Below are positions 1 to 9,792 of a DNA stretch of 25,977 nucleotides, piece after piece. The notes beneath the pieces are model-generated. The model searched no databases. It saw only the letters and a list, made by a program, of their open reading frames with translations, and was not told the origin of the DNA. Position 1 is the first letter of the stretch; each line of letters starts with the position of its first letter. Source of the stretch: Prototheca cutis (Eukaryota; Chlorophyta; Trebouxiophyceae; Chlorellales; Chlorellaceae); NCBI GenBank assembly GCA_002897115.2, contig BCIH01000015.1:54998-80974 (forward strand), read 5' to 3'. Both the position numbers and the translations under genes were made by a program.

Positions 1-1790
1 CAATGAACACACACTTGCCGAGCTGCTCTAGCTCCTCGGGGCTGAGGTCATCGACGTAGCGCAGGCCCTCGAGGCCTCGGCGCTTCACGACTCTGTGTTG
101 TGCGGCCGGCTGCTGCGCGCCCGCGCGATCTTGCTGAGGNGGGTCAATGCCGTCCGACTCCNCGCTAGCGGCGGTGCCAGCAGTAATGCTGGCGGCCCTG
201 CCACGAACCACGCGGGAGCCGGTCGCTCCCTCTGCCTCGACTCGCGCGGCGCGGGTGCTGCCGCCGCCGTCCTCGTTGTCACTGGTGTTGTCCCCGCTAT
301 CGCCAGGGAACTTCCGCTTCGCAGGCGGCGCGCGGCTGCTGCCGCCTTCGCCACCCATGTCACCGCGGCCCTCGCCGCCAGCGCCGCCGCCACCAGCGCG
401 GCGGTGGCCTCTGCCGCGACCGCCTCTGCCGCCGCCGCCTCTGCCGCGGTTGCCACCTCCGCCGCCGTCACCAGTGCCGCCGCCGCCACCAACGCCGCCA
501 CCGGAGCCGCCATCAGCACCGCCAGAATGGCAGGCCCAGCGAGTCTGGCCCGGTGGCTTCTTGATGAAACTGCAGCTGATGCCGTCAGAGCTTACGACTC
601 CCTGGAACTTGTTTCCACTGACGTCCTTGATCTCGCGGCGACCTGGCATCAGCAGTGTTCCCCAGATGAACTCCAAGTTGGCCGCGAATGAGCCAAGCTT
701 GCTGTCCTTCAGGAACTGCTTTGAAACGATCAAGTTGTCCATCTGCACCGCCCCAGGCACATGCGAAGTGTGCATAGGGATTGCCCAAAACGTGCGCATT
801 CCCTCCTCGACGCGGAAGCGGGACATCGCGATCATCGCGCGAACGTGCTCCCTCGGGTTGNCCTTGGAGTCGTAGTAAAAGGTGCCCTTTTCGAAGCGGT
901 ACCCCGGGGGATAGGTGTTGCGCAGGAGTTGCAGCAGCCGGTCGTACTATGCCTGCTGCGTGGCGTCCATTCCCTCCACGGNCGCCTCCAGGCGCCCGAG
1001 CGCCTCCTTGATGCGCCTCGCGGGCCCGTTGACCTCCTGATCGCATGCCTCCTTGCGCCTCTTGCGATCCCAGCCCTCCCTGCGCGCCCGCGCATCCAGC
1101 TCCTTCCGGCGGTCCTTGACGTTGAGGATCAGGTTCATGGTGCCCCGTACGTGCTCGCCAAAGTGCTTGCGAACGTTGGCCTCCACCGCCGCGCACTGGG
1201 CTTCTCCCCAGTACTTGGCATCCTGCACGTCAAGGAGCATCCAGCTCGTCCACCACGTGGTCTGGGCCATTGCGTGCCAGCCCATTGTAGACAATCCTGC
1301 ATTCAGCCCGTGACGCAAGCAACTCATGCAACCAGTGCTCAGTCAGTCACCTGGTTTGGTGCGTGGTAGAACTGCCGCCGCTCGTACGCAGTCGCCTGCT
1401 GGAACATGGGCCAGGACCTCTCGAAACGGGCACGGAAATACGTCGTTTCGTTGTTGCGTGTTTTCCTCCTAGGGGGAGTAGCTGACCATGTGTAGGAAGG
1501 CCTCGGAAAAGAACCTGGGACAGATGAACCGCGCTGCAAAGTCCGCACTGCCCGCCTCGTCCTCCTCTAGCAACACGAGTGCGGCGAAGAACGAGGCATG
1601 CTGCTTCACGGGATGCATCTTTTGGACATACTGCTCCTGAGGACGATGGAACGTGCGCTTCCAGGTCGCCAGCACCGACGCCTTGGCGGCCCTAAAGACG
1701 CCCTTGAGCGCCTCCCGCCCGCGGCCCCAAAAGTCGCGGTCCATCGACCTCGCAATCCTGCCTGCTGTAACAATGGGTGGATGGATTGGG
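1..1790 (-). pseudogene. Fanzor-like (eukaryotic TnpB/OMEGA nuclease) gene, degenerate, cut by window edge
   Basis: The coding frame on the minus strand is clear in patches. A long stretch from about 1243 down to base 1 carries a basic helical segment (KDRRKELDARARREG), then SSDGISCSFIKKPPG, then a Gly/Arg-rich linker (about 350-510), then YVDDLSPEELEQLGKCVFI at the window edge. The order 'DG-(I/V)-S-x-S strand, variable linker, short acidic helix, hydrophobic strand leading into the RuvC-I D-P-G' is what I recall of Fanzor proteins; the RuvC catalytic part itself lies outside the window. The upstream segment (1351-1790, with HPVKQHASFFAALVLLEE and RARFERSWPMFQ) would be the N-terminal region. 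The frame is broken by an in-frame TAG at 947-949, a frame change within 1231-1247 and another at a G5 run, 1472-1476. A possible intron is 1297-1350, but its phases do not fit. Pseudogene or sequence errors; family call moderately sure, by motif pattern only. Confidence 0.55.
1645..1783 (-). repeat. Tandem duplication, copy A (inside Fanzor-like 5' region)
   Basis: About 139 bp that recurs in diverged form at 1929-2064. Shared blocks on the + strand include caccgacgccttggcgg, gcctcccgcccgc, ccccaaaagt and a closing aatgggtg. On the minus strand this copy reads FWGRGREALKG...AKASVLATWKRTFH and runs on into the Fanzor-like N-terminal part, so it looks like the copy that belongs to the gene. 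Confidence 0.75.
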
Positions 1791-1928
1791 CAGGCCGGCG
1801 TGAAGTCTCCCACCTTCGGCACCTTCAGTTGGGGGGTCGTTAGAATGCCAACGCGCACGGGACAGCACCGCCTTCCAGAACAGGAACTCACGAGCTGATG
1901 TCGACCTGGCTCTCCTATTCGTCCAGAA

Positions 1929-2064
1929 GACCGTGGAACCTGCGCTGCCAGGTCGCACGCACCGACGCCTTGGCGGTCGTCATGGCGCCCCTGGGCGCCT
2001 CCCGCCCGCTACCCCAAAAGTTGCGGGCCATTCGCTTTGCACCCGTTATTGTAATGGGTGCATG
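1929..2064 (-). repeat. Tandem duplication, copy B (upstream, orphan)
   Basis: About 136 bp matching 1645-1783 in the same orientation, offset by roughly 284 bp. On the minus strand it reads NFWGSGREAPRG...AKASVRATWQRRFHG and then hits a stop (GLLDE, stop) instead of continuing as copy A does. It is therefore probably a non-functional duplicate of an exon, older than the window's other simple repeats, since the copies have diverged visibly. Confidence 0.75.
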
Positions 2065-2505
2065 AACTAGATAGGTTCGCGGGGAATCCCCGTATGTTAT
2101 ACCGAGTTCCCACTGCCGATCCGCCTCGGGGACCCAGGGCCCGTGCCAGGGAGTCAATGTCCAGGACCTTGTAAAACCTCCTTGCACGACCTGTCCCATG
2201 AAGGAACCCAACCCGCTCTCTGAGCGACGCGGCCAGGGAATGTGGTCAAACAGACATTGTGTTTGGGAGACATGCCCTTGCTGTGCAGGTGGGAGCGGGC
2301 GAATCTCGGGAAGGTTTCATCATTTTCTGCCTTTAATGTACACAAACCAGAAGTGATGGTTTTCATGGACATCGGACGATTTGGGCATGCACAGTACCTG
2401 ACACACTTTGTGACGGGCTTTTTACAAATGGCATACTTGATACACTATTAACATGCAAGACTAAAATATCAAAAGCATCCACTGCTCGCTTTCCAACCGC
2501 GCCTC
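2065..2505. other. Intergenic, divergent region upstream of BUD32
   Basis: Between the Fanzor-like remnant (minus strand) and the BUD32 start codon. I see no conserved reading frame and no clear TATA box. It must hold the BUD32 promoter. Confidence 0.4.
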
Positions 2506-4095
2506 ATGCCGGAGACACGGGAGCCTGGGCCTCGCTTTGATTCCAAGAACTATGACTTGGTGTATCAAGGCGCCGAAGCGGTGCGCAGGACGCGAGGGTG
2601 TGAGCATATGGTTTCCATGGATATGACCATCGCGTAAATGACAAGTGCATGAATGCGACCCCCTGCCCAACAAGCAAAAACTGCAGCGTGTGTGGAGTGG
2701 GACGTTCCTGGGCCGACCGGTGGTGGTGAAGGAGCGGTTTAGCAAGACGTATCGCCACCCCACCCTGGACACCAAACTCACACAGCAGCGCCTCAAGGCC
2801 GTGAGTAGATGTGTGTTGTTGTGTCAGACACTGTTGTTGTGCGGGTGGGATCTTGATGGCATACGGCGTTTCCAGGGGGAGCAGTTGCGATGCAGCACAG
2901 CAGCAGTCCCGTTGCCCCGTCCATGCAGGAGGTGAGGGGCATTGTCAAGGCCCGCAAGCTGGGCATCCCCACTCCCGTGATTTATGATGTGGATGCGTCT
3001 ACTGCCACCTTGATCATGGAGCGCGTCGCCGGGCGGACACTCAAAGCGGTTCTCCAGTCACCCACCCTCAATGCGCAAGGTGCGACTGAGCAAAGCTGAC
3101 ACGCATGACTTTATCCGACGTAGTCTGTGCTTTCAGCACGATGTACATATCGGAGAATGCAACTGACCTGTAAATCTTCTTCCTCACNCCCACCCCCCAC
3201 CTCACCCCAACTTACAGCGCGGTCCAAGCTGCTGACGGCGGCGGGCAAGATGATTGCCAAGCTGCACGATGCGGGGCTCGTGCATGGTGATCTCACCACC
3301 AGCAACATCCTTCTCCGTGATAGCACCGACGAACTGGTGCGCGAGCTTTTTTATTCGCCGGGGGGGGGAGGGGGGTTCAGCAGGGGTGGCTAGGGAGGAA
3401 ACGGATGTTGCTCAAACTTTGGACAGCAGAAATGAGCCCTTCCGGAGCCACTGCAACCCTTCCTTCTCTGTCAGAGCAAAAGCGAACTCTGGACTACTAA
3501 GCCCATTCGCGCTCCAATAATCCCCATGGATGCACAGGTGCTGATAGACTTTGGTCTCTCCCAAAATTCGACGCTCCCGGAGAACAAGGGGGTGGACCTC
3601 TACGTCTTTGAGCGGGCATTTGCCAGCGCACATGCGGGTCAAGGGGAGGCAATGGTGAGACTCTAACCCGCCGTCTGCTCTTGTGATGCGCATGTGTGTA
3701 TGCCATTCATGTCTGTCAGCCAGACCACAATCTCATGCCCAAGGTGCAATCCCTGTGAACAACGTAGTGCATGCCGAGACAATTGACACCCTCTCTTTCA
3801 ACCCAAACCCCCAAAATGCATGTGCAGTTTGAGGAGTTTCTGGATGCTTACAGGAAGTCTTCCAAATTCTGGAGTGCTACACTGAATCGTTTTGCCGAAG
3901 GTGAGCCGTGTAGCTCGCGAAGGCGAGGCCGATTCGGGGTCGTCATGGCGAAGATGCATTGTTGTTACCCAATCAAGGGGCCACGCTGGGGCCACGGGCC
4001 CAGCCACATCCCGATTGCTCACGAGAAAAACACTCATTGATTTCTCTATACCTGCAGTTCGCACTCGAGGCCGAAAACGCACGATGGTGGGATAG
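2506..4095 (+). CDS. BUD32: BUD32/PRPK (TP53RK-type) atypical kinase, KEOPS/EKC subunit
   Basis: Seven exons: 2506-2580, 2687-2797, 2929-3079, 3218-3336, 3538-3654, 3828-3900, 4058-4095. Phases close exactly and give 227 aa, the usual size for this small kinase. It starts at ATG 2506 (MPETREPG). Visible motifs are YQGAEA (lacking a normal Gly-rich loop), the ATP-binding lysine in VVVKERF (K40), catalytic HGDLTTSN (D137), metal-binding DFGLS (D156), KGVDLYVFERAF, and the basic C-terminal tail RGRKRTMVG, a hallmark of Bud32. There is no activation-segment APE, as known for the family. In KEOPS, Bud32 supports Kae1 in making t6A on ANN-decoding tRNAs, in cytosol and nucleus. Introns 1, 3 and 4 start GTGCG(C/A). 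A TGTAA lies about 206 nt after the stop. Identification is very secure; exon edges are inferred. Confidence 0.93.
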
Positions 4096-4531
4096 AGGCT
4101 TCATGGACCATCGTACAATTTCATAATGGAGTATGAATGATGTGCACGGCATGTGGGCCCTGAGCTCGGATGAGGTTCAGGGGCTCATGCCGTGCCCTTG
4201 CAGCTCGTCCGGGGATGCCCGCCCTTGTTACCGAGTGATCACCACGGACGCAGTCGGCGTCGACAACCCTGACCCAAGGGCCAATTCTGTTGTATCACTT
4301 TGTAATGTTGTACAATGTTGTCCAAAAGGGCGACGAACAGGTGTATGAAGGCATTCGGCACGTGCCGCCATTATCGGCTCACCACCCATTTGAATCCCGG
4401 CAACGAGGCCCCCCGTCATGCCGAATTGGTGTCACACTTTGCTAACAATGTCCACCAACAGCCGACACATCACGCAAATGTTTTCGATGTTTTCCATTTT
4501 ACATTACAAGATCAATTGCGACCAATGCACG
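4096..4531. other. BUD32 3' UTR and promoter region of the membrane-protein gene
   Basis: Both flanking genes are on the + strand. The only recognisable element is TGTAA at 4301. No supported gene lies here. Confidence 0.4.
4301..4305 (+). promoter_or_regulatory. TGTAA polyadenylation signal of BUD32
   Basis: TGTAA is the known green-algal near-upstream polyadenylation element. It sits 206 nt downstream of the BUD32 stop, on the coding strand. Confidence 0.5.
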
Positions 4532-7500
4532 ATGGTTCGAAGTGCAAGCAGGCGATGGACTGCGTTGGCGACGCTGCTGGTGCTGCTGTGCGCAGCGGTC
4601 GATACCGGCCAGGCTGCAAGCACTTCCGAGGTAATTCTGGGTCCTCCGGTGCCATAATGCTTTTTAATGACTCTTGTTGCAGATCTATGGGGCTGGGCGG
4701 CCTGCTACCCGCCAACCGGGGTGCGATGGTACGACCCACGCTGTGCAACACTGCCCACCACCATAGGGCGGCAAGACGACAGCCACTGCGACAGTCTCCG
4801 TTGACGTCACATCCTACCCCGGGAAACCTCCATCCGACCTCTGGTTCAGACTCCGCGGGGTGCGTTCGGGGGCAGATCCAGTTGGATCACAGTTTTGCCG
4901 GGGTAATGTCGGGCAAGGGTGGGGGGGGGGGCGTCCACAAATGCGGTCTTTGACGTTCCCAGCCTGGGCCACCGCAGGATGGGTTTGACCTGGCGGAGCA
5001 CGGCACGGTATGGGTGCGCAAGAACCCATCATCGCCATTGAACGACTCAGAAACGGTACGGGCGATTGCTGAATGTTTGCGATGGAAGAACTTTGTCGTT
5101 CATGGTGGCTGTCCGTGATCACCCATCTTACAGATAGTCCCTGCCTACGCACGGCATCATTTTCATGCATGACCCTTACTGGGCAACTGCTTGTTGATCA
5201 GCATCAGAGCCATCAATGCTCCGTTCAAAACCCAGCCGGCCCCATGACTTAACCACCACCCCCACCCCGCCCCCTACACCCATCTCCCAGGCCGAGGCGT
5301 TCATCTGGCGACTGGCAGAGGGTCAAGGTAATGGGCAATGGCACCTGTCCAGCCCACCTGCACCCCCACTGGATCTGATTCTGTACTACCCTGGGTTCAT
5401 GCCGGCATACGCCCCCGGCCTGATCACTGCTCCCGGGAGCTCAGGCACACTGCACCTGCAAGCCAGCCAGCCGGGCGCACAGGAGATGCAACTGGCAGAC
5501 GTCAGCGAGGACACGGGCTCGGGCAGCCCTCCTCCAGTGCAAGTGGCACTACTGATGCCTACGCCTGGCAGCGGTGAATCCAGCCCCAGAGCCGCAACGA
5601 GCCCTCCACCCCCGCCACCGCCGCCACCACCAGAGTCGCCAAGCCAGGCCCTGCCAGCAACCCCACCAAGCACAGTCAGCGATGCCGCCTCCTCTCCTTT
5701 GCCACCTGCAACAACGCAGACTGCTGCACCTTCAGACAGCAGTGGTGGTAGCAACCCGGGGCTGTACATCGGTCTGGGTGTCGGAATTGGCGCCGCCCTT
5801 GTCCTTGGCACAGGTAGGGTGTTTTTTTGCTAGAGGATGGGAATTGTTTGGAAACAAGGACTGGCCACAGTTTGGTACCCAATAACAATCATGCAGTACT
5901 TGCTGCCACCATTCCCTTCTCCATCGCCCCGGCTGCGGGGGGCTGGTGCTCATTGCGCATACATCCTCCTACCCCCAACTTTCTTCATATTCCCTGCAGC
6001 CATCGGTCTGGCGTTCTTCCTGTGCACGAGGCGGCAGGCTCCCACAGCACAGCAGCCCGACGATCCGAAAGACAAGGAGGGCAAGCCAGGCAATGCCATC
6101 GTGNCCTTCAGCGGCATGCACGGTTGGCCAGGGCCGCCCGGCAGGACTCCCGGCACGGGGGAGAACGCTCATTCCCTGGCCTCATCTGTCAAGTCTGACA
6201 AGGTATTGTGTTTGGGAAGGAATGGCCAATCAGTGTGATTGGGGCGACATGTGGGTGCAATGCTTTCCGGGGCATGACAGATGCATGCTCGTCATCTTCC
6301 CACCACCCCCATCACCACCACCACGATCAAAAAGCAGCTGACGCTGCTTCTCGTTCCCATCGTGCAGGATGTGGAGAACCCCAGTCCAGTCGAGGAACCC
6401 CGACTTGCGGGGTACCACCTTCGCATGCTGCCAGATGTGGAAAACCCTGCTCCACGTCCGGTTGCCCCGTGCAACGCGCCACAGGATGCCACCCCACCAC
6501 CCCCTACTCAAGCGTTGACTGAGAACATCCGCCCCCGCTGGTAAGAGCAGGATTGTTTAGTTGTGTTCATTTATTTATTTCTCCTCAAACATGTTGGCAC
6601 CACGCATGATTCAGGGCTGCTCTGTCGTCGTACTGGCTGGCTGGCTGCTTTTCTTGAACAGCAACCAATGACCCATCTCCCGACCTCAATCAACAACCGA
6701 ACGACTCTGTAGGGCGCACCTGGTGCCACGCAGTCTGGCGAGCAGCTTGTCCAGCGTCTACAATGGCGGGGTGGCTTACAATGCCGGTACCCCTGAGCAG
6801 GTGGCNTCTTCAGACTGGCGTGACCCGGTGTCACCCCCGGGCGACCCCGGCTCCGCATCTCGCGTCCCAGCCCTCGGCACTTGGGCCCGGGCAGGGCACC
6901 AAGGTGCTCCTCCTTCTGGCTCTGCTGCGCCTCACCACAGGCCTGCCTGGGTGCAACAAGGGGACCCACCACCGATGTCCCCTCCCCTGGCTCAGCGTAC
7001 ACCCGCACCGCAGATGGACCCAAGCCCCGTGCCTTCCAGCCTGACCTCGCCCGGCGAGTCGGAGCGACGCTACTCGCCCGAGAGCCCTTCTTCCATGGGC
7101 AGCGGGCGCAGAGGGTCGCACATCAAGCGCGTCTACTTCGTCGAACCCCTGACCCAGGAAGAAGAAGGGATGATGCATCGGGAATTGGAAGTGGTGGAGG
7201 GAGATGGCGAGGATCGGGCGGCGTTTGCCCGAGGCCCCACACCGCAGCAGCAGCAGCACCGGAGCAGCGGCAGGCGCCTTGTGTATGACCAAGGGCATGT
7301 TGGCCAGCAAGAGGTGCTTGGCAGCGAATCCGTCCAGGCTGTTCCTGCTGCTGCTGCTGTTGCGGCGACCGCTATCGATGTGACCGCACCCAGCCACCGC
7401 CGCCAGGACGTCGGAGCATCGATACAACCCACGGCCGCCGCCACTGTTCATCAAGCACAGGAGGCCCCTTCAGGAATCGCTGCACGGCCCATCAATGCGG

Positions 7501-8435
7501 CATGGGAGGAGTTGCATGGCCAAAAAGCACCCTGGCCACTGTGGGACCCTGCCCGTGCCAGCAGCCAATCGGGTGTGCTGAGCATCCGCGAGTCCCCGGT
7601 CAAGGACAAGTACCAGGGCCCACAAACCGCTGCCCCAGCACAGGCCCGACAACAACCCCAGGGAGTCATGTCTTTTTGGAGACGCGGTCCGTCCCGGATC
7701 CCTCGCCAACCTCGGTCTACGCTTGTAGAAGGTGGCGTGCCTTCAGCGTTTGAACCTTACCGAGATGGATCGCTCGAAGGGTTGGCCGGTTCCTTGCCTG
7801 CCGAGAAATACGCCTCGGTGCCCAATCAAGGGTTTGATGACACTACCGCTGATGCTGCGGCACCACCGTACAGGTCCAATACAGCCCGACGGCTGCTGCC
7901 TGTGGTTGACCAGCCCGTCGGCCTGGTGAACCAGGGATCCCCTCCACATCCGCCGCTGCGGCGCAAGACTGGCAAAGCACCACTGGGCGGCGGCAGCAAC
8001 TCTGAGAGCGTTTGGCAGCCACCCACCACCCTGCCCGACGTGCCAGCCGGGTCGGAGCGGCAAGTGTTCCTGCAGGGCACGCCACTCAGTTGTGCGGCCA
8101 ATCCAGGAAGCCTGCTCACGCCTTACAGCGACGAGTCCATCGTCACGAGCAGCGAAGAGGAGCGGGGACCCCACACACCCGTTGGATTTTTAAGCCGGCT
8201 CTGGCACCGGACATCCTCGCCTGAGGGGGAAGAGGGTGGAGCCCGACCCGGTTGCCGGCATGTCCAGACTCTCGGCAGCAGATCGGCGGCGACGAGCAAC
8301 AGCGGTGCAAAGGCTACTACCATGCGCCCACCTACCCAGCAGCAGAAACAGTACCTGTCTTCCACAGGTCTTGACTGGCNCGAGATGCCGTTTGACGGGC
8401 ACGATGCTCTGTGCACGCAGCGTCTGGACAACTGA
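4532..8435 (+). CDS. Unknown type I membrane protein, Pro-rich ectodomain and long disordered tail
   Basis: Family not recognised. Seven exons fit in phase: 4532-4630, 4767-4859, 4978-5055, 5291-5813, 6000-6202, 6368-6540, 6713-8435, giving 963 aa. Residues 1 to about 30 are a signal peptide (basic start, core ALATLLVLLCAAV). An extracellular part to about 247 begins with a beta-rich stretch (TATATVSVDVTSYPG, GTVWVRKNPSS) and ends in a Ser/Pro stalk with ten prolines (195-204). Residues 248-273 form one transmembrane helix, starting GLYIGLGVGIGAALVLGT and followed by RRQ. The tail of about 690 residues is Pro/Ser/Gln-rich and looks disordered. It contains DVENPSP and DVENPAP 22 residues apart, QQQQ, and an Ala-rich run. 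The join at 6541-6712 (GTAAGA donor, phase 2 on both sides) is what adds the last 574 residues; without it the protein would stop at 6544. It could be a cell-wall or adhesion-type surface protein; this is a guess. Confidence 0.7.
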
Positions 8436-8763
8436 ACGACAAGAGACCTTGTACTGTTTTGCTCAACGCATGCAAGCTCCATCTGAGTATCCAAGAATCG
8501 ACTGTGCGTATCGATCAATCAATCTTACCACACCTGACTGCCAAGAACCGCCTTGCATTGTCGACACAGTGATGTGTAAGCCGGGAACGGTGCCATGCAC
8601 AAAATTCTCGTCACACCGNCCGGGCCGGGAGGAGCGAGAGAGACCCGATCCCTTCTTCCCGACCATGCCAACACAACCGCAGCCGCAGCTCCCTCTATTA
8701 TGGTGTGCATGCGGCTGCATGTCCCCCCTACGCCGTTCAATACATCAATCACAAGTCAGTCAA
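8436..8763. other. Convergent intergenic region
   Basis: Separates the stop of the membrane-protein gene (+) from the stop of the phosphatase gene (-). It holds the TGTAA at 8575-8579 for the + gene. No matching TTACA was seen for the minus-strand gene. Confidence 0.5.
8575..8579 (+). promoter_or_regulatory. TGTAA polyadenylation signal of the membrane-protein gene
   Basis: TGTAA 140 nt after the stop codon at 8435. Its position supports placing the 3' end of the gene after the long last exon rather than at the early stop at 6544. Confidence 0.55.
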
Positions 8764-9792
8764 TCAGTCATCCCAGGGATCGGTGAGGGCCTTGCGCAGG
8801 GCGTGCTGCCTGGAAGGCCCAAACCCAATGGACGTGAGGTATGCGGTGATGCCGCCATAGGTATCATCGATGTGGTCGAGCAGCGCGTCCATGACAGCGG
8901 CAGGCGCGGATCCAAAGATGGCAGGGTCCATGCCACGCACGTCTTCCATCTTCTCAATGCCGCCCAGCGCGATTTCGTTTATGCCATCGGAACGTGCGTA
9001 GTCCTCAATGATCTCGGCACGGGCCGCGCCGCAGGCGCCCAGAACCAGCGCTGCGACGGTGCCCGTCCTGTCTTTGCCCAGTTTGCAGAAGAAGAGCGCA
9101 GGCTGGCGGGCCTGAGCTGCGGTGAGCAGAATCTCCAGTGTCCGCGCCAACTCTGCCCCCGCCGTCTCCAGCAAGATCTTATAGATTAATAGCAGGCCGC
9201 CCTCGTTCAGCGCGGGGACGATCGCGCCACGCATGGCGGGCTCGTTGCCCACGAGCTTGTACCACGCCGCGCTCAGCATCGTGCTGTACGGCAGATGTGG
9301 CAGCAGGCCGCGGACAAACTTGCCACGCTGCAGCAACGACAGCCGGTGCAGCCGGCACTGTGGCAGGGCTATTGTGGCGGTGGCATCACCGCCAACACTG
9401 TCGGCCTCACGACAACTCTCCACTTCCCGTGCCAGGACGGGGTGGGTGTCGACATCGACTTGCTCCACTTGACCCCGGGTGTCGTAGGTCAGGATGATAC
9501 CGTCACTCAGGACCATGGGCCAGGCCGTGTCCTCTTTCAGCTCATCGTGAGAACGGAAATCGATAAAGTGCCGGATCGCCAAGCCCCGGCGCAGCGCTAT
9601 GGTGTCGGCTTCGTCAGCCCGACCAACCGAACCCGATCGGAACAGGCGGCCCGGTCGGATGGCAGGGTACGCCTCGGCCAAATCTCGAGCGTTGTAGACG
9701 TTGTGCAGGTCTGACAACAGGGCCTCTGGTCCGGCGGGACAGCTGGCCGCCGTCATAAATGACGCGGCGCTCGCAGAGGGTGGCCGGTCCAT
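8764..9792 (-). CDS. Tyrosine/dual-specificity phosphatase, PF13350 (Y_phosphatase3) type
   Basis: A single uninterrupted frame with stop TGA at 8764-8766. I chose the ATG at 9792 (MDRPPSAS), giving 342 aa, because the family's N-terminal motif follows shortly after: NARDLAEAYPAIRPGRLFRS (34-53), matching the N-x-R-D-(L/V)...(R)-x-G-x-(L/V)-(F/Y)-R-S signature. The catalytic P-loop is CKLGKDRTG with nucleophile C236 and R242 (C-x5-R). The usual His before Cys is Phe here. A FIDFRSHDE segment at about residues 79-87 fits the fold's core strand. Such enzymes remove phosphate from tyrosine, phosphoinositides or other phosphoesters; substrate and location cannot be told. The same frame stays open upstream to 10140, so a longer N-terminus or a 5' exon is possible. 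The family call is confident. Confidence 0.85.
   Translation of the reverse strand: MDRPPSASAASFMTAASCPAGPEALLSDLHNVYNARDLAEAYPAIRPGRLFRSGSVGRADEADTIALRRGLAIRHFIDFRSHDELKEDTAWPMVLSDGIILTYDTRGQVEQVDVDTHPVLAREVESCREADSVGGDATATIALPQCRLHRLSLLQRGKFVRGLLPHLPYSTMLSAAWYKLVGNEPAMRGAIVPALNEGGLLLIYKILLETAGAELARTLEILLTAAQARQPALFFCKLGKDRTGTVAALVLGACGAARAEIIEDYARSDGINEIALGGIEKMEDVRGMDPAIFGSAPAAVMDALLDHIDDTYGGITAYLTSIGFGPSRQHALRKALTDPWDD

Noticed and set aside
147..875. Proline-rich open frame on the + strand
   Set aside because: It is the complement of the Gly-rich linker of the Fanzor-like frame; poly-Pro is the expected shadow of GGC/GGT repeats.
4683..4766. Alternative exon 2 start after the TTGTTGCAG at 4674-4682 in the membrane-protein gene
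   Set aside because: In the required frame it runs into TAG at 4764-4766; using that same TAG as the splice acceptor (exon from 4767) gives a clean in-phase join.
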